This document shows positions 6,383 through 6,526 of a stretch of DNA of 6,526 bases, piece after piece. A program made the translations under genes and the position numbers. Within the stretch, counting starts at the first letter, position 1, and every line of letters begins with the position of its first letter. Source of the stretch: Pseudomonadota bacterium (GTDB taxonomy: Bacteria > Pseudomonadota > Gammaproteobacteria > Burkholderiales > SG8-39); assembly GCA_021825225.1 (NCBI GenBank), contig JAKAIH010000161.1, positions 1 to 6,526 on the forward strand, in the 5' to 3' direction. The notes beneath the pieces are model-generated. The model searched no databases. It saw only the letters and a program-made list of their open reading frames with translations, and was not told where the DNA came from.

Positions 6383-6526
6383 ATGACTATCAAAGTCGCT
6401 ATCAACGGCTATGGCCGCATCGGACGCAACATCGTGCGCGCTTTGTACGAAGGCGGGAAGAAGCACGATATCCAGATCGTCGCCGTCAACGACCTGGGCA
6501 ATGCCCAGACCAATGCCCACCTGACC
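6383..6526 (+). CDS. cbbG: Glyceraldehyde-3-phosphate dehydrogenase, N-terminal part (runs off window)
   Basis: Only the first 48 codons are present; the gene continues beyond the window. The product begins [16 protein letters not shown], the Rossmann-fold dinucleotide-binding motif of phosphorylating GAPDH (G9-x-G11-R12-I13-G14), followed by VAVNDLGN (33-40). The Asp at 37 corresponds to the residue that usually favours NAD over NADP in bacterial GapA-type enzymes, and it distinguishes this from erythrose-4-phosphate dehydrogenases, which commonly carry Glu there. In the CBB cycle the enzyme reduces 1,3-bisphosphoglycerate; it also serves glycolysis and gluconeogenesis. It lies 113 bases after transketolase, an arrangement (tkt-gap-pgk) known from betaproteobacteria, so a phosphoglycerate kinase gene may follow. 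The symbol cbbG is given by context; gapA would be equally valid. The catalytic Cys is not in the window. Confidence 0.92.
   Translation, partial: MTIKVAINGYGRIGRNIVRALYEGGKKHDIQIVAVNDLGNAQTNAHLT

Noticed and set aside
1..6526. CRISPR arrays, tRNA or rRNA genes, insertion sequences, prophage or defence genes
   Set aside because: No spaced repeat arrays, transposase-like products, terminal inverted repeats or cloverleaf-like segments were seen; the window is filled by CBB genes.

Overview
This window is a stretch of a Calvin-Benson-Bassham (CBB) carbon-fixation gene cluster, with every supported gene on the + strand. It is very GC-rich and densely packed. The order is cbbS (3' part), cbbX, a possible 37-codon small ORF, cbbY, cbbF, cbbP, cbbT, and the 5' end of a glyceraldehyde-3-phosphate dehydrogenase gene. 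The small subunit is the red-type (form IC) kind and is followed directly by its matching AAA+ activase gene. Together with the gene order, this points to a chemo- or photoautotrophic proteobacterium, most likely a betaproteobacterium. I cannot fix the genus from sequence reading alone.

Layout. Bases 3-353 hold the end of the RuBisCO small subunit. Bases 368-1294 encode CbbX, which reactivates inhibited red-type RuBisCO. Bases 1291-1404 hold a small ORF that overlaps cbbX and cbbY by ATGA at both ends and has its own ribosome-binding site. Bases 1401-2174 encode CbbY, a HAD phosphatase expected to remove the RuBisCO inhibitor xylulose-1,5-bisphosphate. Bases 2197-3267 encode class I fructose/sedoheptulose bisphosphatase, and 3306-4178 encode phosphoribulokinase. 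A 99-base gap (4179-4277) holds two mutually exclusive hairpins, a U-tract, a sigma70-like promoter candidate and a repeated C-rich leader. Bases 4278-6269 encode transketolase. After a 113-base gap, 6383-6526 begins the GAPDH gene, which runs off the window. No stretch longer than about 115 bases lacks a gene.

How they work together. RuBisCO fixes CO2, CbbX pulls inhibitory sugar phosphates out of its active sites, and CbbY destroys one such inhibitor. CbbF, CbbT and CbbP regenerate ribulose-1,5-bisphosphate, and GAPDH reduces 1,3-bisphosphoglycerate. The cbbP-cbbT gap looks like a regulatory boundary between autotrophy-specific genes (cbbS to cbbP) and genes shared with central metabolism (transketolase, GAPDH).

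The protein-coding content is a well-known system; I found no undescribed enzyme or defence system. The items most worth checking are the attenuator-like cbbP-cbbT junction and the doubly overlapping small ORF.
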